Shown here: one piece after another, positions 6,724 to 9,364 of the stretch
How the letters are laid out: each line of letters starts with the position of its first letter
How positions within the stretch are numbered: position 1 is the stretch's first letter
Origin: CAXTTV01 sp964247295
Lineage (GTDB): Bacteria; Chloroflexota; Ktedonobacteria; Ktedonobacterales; Ktedonobacteraceae
Direction: 5' to 3'
Assembly (NCBI GenBank): GCA_964247295.1
Contig: CAXTTV010000193.1
Span: 1-9,364 of the forward strand
DNA length: 9,364 bases
Notes under the pieces: model-generated
Told to the model about the DNA's origin: nothing
Seen by the model: only the letters and a program-made list of their open reading frames with translations
Database searches by the model: none
Translations under genes and position numbers: made by a program

Positions 6724-9107
6724 TGGATGTGTTTGAAGAAGTCAGGGAGCCCGAACAGAATGATCCGGTTCTGCCCCGGCTCAACCCATTTACCTTCCCC
6801 TCGGATACGGATATGCGCTTTGTCGTATTGATCGTTTCTATTATGGCTTCCAGCTTATTCATCTATAATCTATTAAGCAATGTCGCCCTATTCAATATCT
6901 TTAAACAATCCGGCCTATGTGCCTTGAATAATCCCACATTTCGAGCTGCGTTACATACTAAAGATACACATACATTGGAGGAAGCTAACCTTATCATATG
7001 GAAGTGCCAGACCCCTTACCTTAAACCTCATATTTTATACATTGTTTCAGGTGTAATTCTTACCCTGGTAACGGCCATAGTCATTTACTGGTTTACGCCC
7101 CTTCTCATAATCCTGCGAAAAAGACTCGTACCACTATGCACCCAGGAGGTACCAGAAATTGAGGAATACCTTTTATCTCTCTTTGATGAAATCAAACTGA
7201 ATACTGGAACTCGGTTCATGATCAGTTCACTCAATTTCACCAGCGGGGCCCAGGCTTTTGGGCATCTTGGACGATATTATATTGCCCTTACTGGTGGATT
7301 GATTACTCTATTTTCCACAGACCGCACGGCTTTTCGAGCGATCATACTGCATGAGCTGGCTCATCTGAAAAATAAAGATGTGGATAAAACATATTTTGCT
7401 ATTGCTATCTGGTGGGCTTTTGTAGCAGTTGCAATTATTCCTTTGATAATCGTATACTCTCAACACCTTCTATTCACTTACCCCTCTCTCATTGTCCATA
7501 TTATTCTATTAACTCTGCTTGTTTATTTAAACCGCAATGCGATATTGCGCGTTCGCGAATTTTATGCCGATGTGCGAGCCTCAACCTGGGAGCATTCACA
7601 GGAAGCTCTAAACAATGTTATACAATCATTGCCTCGTCCAGGACAGATATGGCAGTCAGTTTTCAGTACTCATCCTGATCCCGAACAGCGTAGCCAGACC
7701 CTTCGTGATACTCAATCCTTGTTCTGTGTAAACCTCTGGACTGTATTAAGTCTAGGGATTGCGACAGGCGTTGCCCTTCCCAATATTCAGAGTCTGCTAC
7801 GCGACTTTTTTTATGTTTTTTTTCCTAGTGGGATAGAACTTACTTGCTGGTATCCAGGTATGACGACTGCAACTGGGACTGCATTGATTATAGTCCCGCT
7901 CCTTGTTGGCGTCGTAGGTCAAAATATATGGCAGGTGGCATTGTCAAATCTATTCAGAAATGAACCATATAAACGAGTCACTGTTCTCCCATTTATGCTG
8001 GTTGGTGGCATGATACTTGGAGCATTCTTAGCTCCTTCAGCGGAGAATTTTGTAAGAGAGTCAGGAGACATCGTACATACTGGAGATGCGATCATCCAAC
8101 AGCTTCTGTGGAGCCTTCCCTGGCACTTGCTCCTTTTAGTGAGTCTGAGCTTATTTTTCAAGTGGTTCGCGATAGAAGCTCAGAGCTGGCTATCAGTCGC
8201 ATTCAGAAGAAAATCCCCACGCCTGATCTATAATGTTAGTCTTATAAGCACCGGAATAGTCCTGACAATATGGTTAACCCAGATCTTTGTCTTTCGCTCC
8301 TTAAACAGCGCAGGTGACTTCGGCATGAGCCTATCGTTGGTTTCCCAACTCCGAATAATTATTACAGATATCGTTTTAGAGCCCACCTCACTTCTTGCCT
8401 TTGCGATGGTATGGGCATTTCCACTTGCAGCCCGGTTATGGCTACAGCAATCACCGGTTGTGGGACAACCACATTGGGCATTTTTAGAAGCTTACCCTGG
8501 TCTCCACTTCGCATCCGTCCCACTGCTTTCTGCTCTAAAAAGACAGTTTGTAAAGCCGGGTGCTATAGATTCCCGCTTCGATGAGGCGAGTACCAATAAT
8601 AGCTCTGCACTGATACAGGCAACTGATGATATACAATCATTCTTACGTTTGAAGCAGCTAAAGTGGAGGTCTACTCATCTCCCTTTTATATTGAGAGCAG
8701 CGCTCATCGGAACACTGATCTTTTCTGGCCTTTTTATCGTTACAAGGATCTGGATACTTACAAATGTACCAGTTAGAATTAGTAGCACTGATCACTTTAA
8801 AGAGTTACTATACTTTAGTATGCTTGGTTCTGGCGTTCTACTACAAATAGGAATAGCGAGCGTTGTAACAGCAGAAACCTGCAAACTAAACTGGCTATGT
8901 GGGCTCTTTACCGCATTCATTTCTGGCATTTTGATGACAATCAGTTTCCTAAGCCTCAACTTATGTTTCGGAGGTAGCATAGACTTTGAATTTTTCTGGA
9001 CGACTCTTCTTATTCTTGTCAACGGAGGGGCGTTAGCATCGATCCCTGCTGTGCTGCTTGTCTCTGCGATTGCCGGTCGTGTACGCGAAAGATCTATTTT
9101 TGGATAA
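6723..9107 (+). CDS. Polytopic membrane M48-family zinc metallopeptidase
   Basis: This is a 794-residue integral membrane protease of the M48 (HtpX/Ste24-like) family. The zinc site is complete: HELAH with H210, E211 and H214, and the third ligand E279 in EFYAD, followed by the family's THPDPEQR segment at 316-323. Two membrane helices (about 32-55 and 104-130) precede the catalytic domain. Two more (about 223-245 and 250-270) lie between the HExxH and the Glu, as usual in the family. Unusual is the long C-terminal part, from about residue 340 to the end, with roughly ten further hydrophobic segments that a typical HtpX of about 300 residues lacks. Its start overlaps the preceding stop as TAATG, with AAGGAAG at 6709-6715 seven bases upstream. 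It probably cleaves membrane or membrane-proximal proteins together with its small upstream partner. The active site shows no sign of decay. Confidence 0.92.
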   Translation: MDVFEEVREPEQNDPVLPRLNPFTFPSDTDMRFVVLIVSIMASSLFIYNLLSNVALFNIFKQSGLCALNNPTFRAALHTKDTHTLEEANLIIWKCQTPYLKPHILYIVSGVILTLVTAIVIYWFTPLLIILRKRLVPLCTQEVPEIEEYLLSLFDEIKLNTGTRFMISSLNFTSGAQAFGHLGRYYIALTGGLITLFSTDRTAFRAIILHELAHLKNKDVDKTYFAIAIWWAFVAVAIIPLIIVYSQHLLFTYPSLIVHIILLTLLVYLNRNAILRVREFYADVRASTWEHSQEALNNVIQSLPRPGQIWQSVFSTHPDPEQRSQTLRDTQSLFCVNLWTVLSLGIATGVALPNIQSLLRDFFYVFFPSGIELTCWYPGMTTATGTALIIVPLLVGVVGQNIWQVALSNLFRNEPYKRVTVLPFMLVGGMILGAFLAPSAENFVRESGDIVHTGDAIIQQLLWSLPWHLLLLVSLSLFFKWFAIEAQSWLSVAFRRKSPRLIYNVSLISTGIVLTIWLTQIFVFRSLNSAGDFGMSLSLVSQLRIIITDIVLEPTSLLAFAMVWAFPLAARLWLQQSPVVGQPHWAFLEAYPGLHFASVPLLSALKRQFVKPGAIDSRFDEASTNNSSALIQATDDIQSFLRLKQLKWRSTHLPFILRAALIGTLIFSGLFIVTRIWILTNVPVRISSTDHFKELLYFSMLGSGVLLQIGIASVVTAETCKLNWLCGLFTAFISGILMTISFLSLNLCFGGSIDFEFFWTTLLILVNGGALASIPAVLLVSAIAGRVRERSIFG

Positions 9108-9150
9108 TACTACTTCTTTACAGGTATCCAATCCATCAGTCACAAAAGTG

Positions 9151-9177
9151 TGAGGAATTAGCGTTACTGGCTCCTCA
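9151..9177. repeat. Weak hairpin between convergent genes
   Basis: TGAGGA (9151-9156) pairs with TCCTCA (9172-9177) across a 15-base loop and overlaps the stop of the convergent gene. A second small hairpin, TCACA-AAAG-TGTGA, lies at 9140-9153. Neither has a T-run. They may slow or end transcription from both sides, but this is weak. Confidence 0.25.
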
Positions 9178-9364
9178 TAAAAGACGTTTGTTCAATTCCA
9201 ACGATTTCTTCACGATGCCGTAAATAAACAGGTCGTCCGGGTTGCGGTGTTCCTTAAGGATCTCTATCTCGTCCAGGCCCACCCAACGAAATTCGCTGCG
9301 CTCACGCCACTCAATCTGAGGGTGTTCAAGATCTCCCTCAACTTCTACAAGGAGATCTATTTCA
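9175..9364 (-). CDS. C-terminal part of a probable Nudix hydrolase, cut by the window edge
   Basis: On the minus strand, a frame open from the right edge ends at TGA (9177-9175) and gives at least 62 residues. It contains EWRERSEFRWVGLDEIEIL, a pattern common in the last strand and helix of Nudix hydrolases, where an acidic stretch leads to RWV-LDE. It ends in a basic helix KKSLELNKRLL. The Nudix box itself would lie outside the window, so the call rests only on the C-terminal pattern. The gene is convergent with the M48 peptidase gene, 67 bases away, and is probably unrelated to it. Confidence 0.55.
   Translation of the reverse strand, partial: EIDLLVEVEGDLEHPQIEWRERSEFRWVGLDEIEILKEHRNPDDLFIYGIVKKSLELNKRLL

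Overview
The window looks like chromosomal DNA from a free-living, genetically complex bacterium of moderate GC content, with sigma70-like promoters and Shine-Dalgarno sequences. The phosphoglucose-isomerase-like protein resembles the isomerase half of transaldolase/isomerase fusions, and a large M48 membrane peptidase is paired with a small partner gene. Both would fit a Chloroflexota (Ktedonobacteria-type) or actinobacterial accessory region, but this assignment is a low-confidence inference. There is no rRNA, tRNA, CRISPR array, transposase or phage gene in view.

Left part (1-1745): a minus-strand FAD/NAD(P)H oxidoreductase of the flavin-monooxygenase/FOXRED2-like type, with its start best placed at 1718. 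It is divergent from a plus-strand gene set. The roughly 270-bp spacer carries a convincing plus-strand promoter (TTGTCA-16-TATCAT).

Middle part (1912-6027): a probable three-gene operon. It encodes a GCS2-type carboxylate-amine ligase (glutamate-cysteine ligase family), an SDR oxidoreductase of the D-mannonate oxidoreductase type, and a divergent stand-alone phosphoglucose-isomerase-like protein. Two of the three genes are out of frame. The ligase has its only good ribosome binding site and start in one frame and its body in another. The SDR has a clean +1 shift in a run of five A's. So the operon is either decaying or carries indel errors, while the third gene is fully open. Together with the divergent flavoprotein the set looks like a small biosynthetic or catabolic cassette (amide/peptide ligation, sugar-acid redox, sugar isomerisation, flavin oxidation). 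I recognise no known pathway with this composition.

Right part (6028-9107): a separate, more AT-rich two-gene operon with its own strong promoter (TTGACA-17-TAGACT) flanked by dyad symmetries. The first gene encodes an unrecognised protein of about 170-196 residues. It is coupled by a TAATG overlap to a 794-residue polytopic membrane M48 metallopeptidase with an intact zinc site (HELAH plus downstream Glu). The coupling suggests the small protein is a dedicated partner or regulator of the protease.

Right edge (9175-9364): the C-terminal end of a convergent minus-strand gene that looks like a Nudix hydrolase and is cut by the window.
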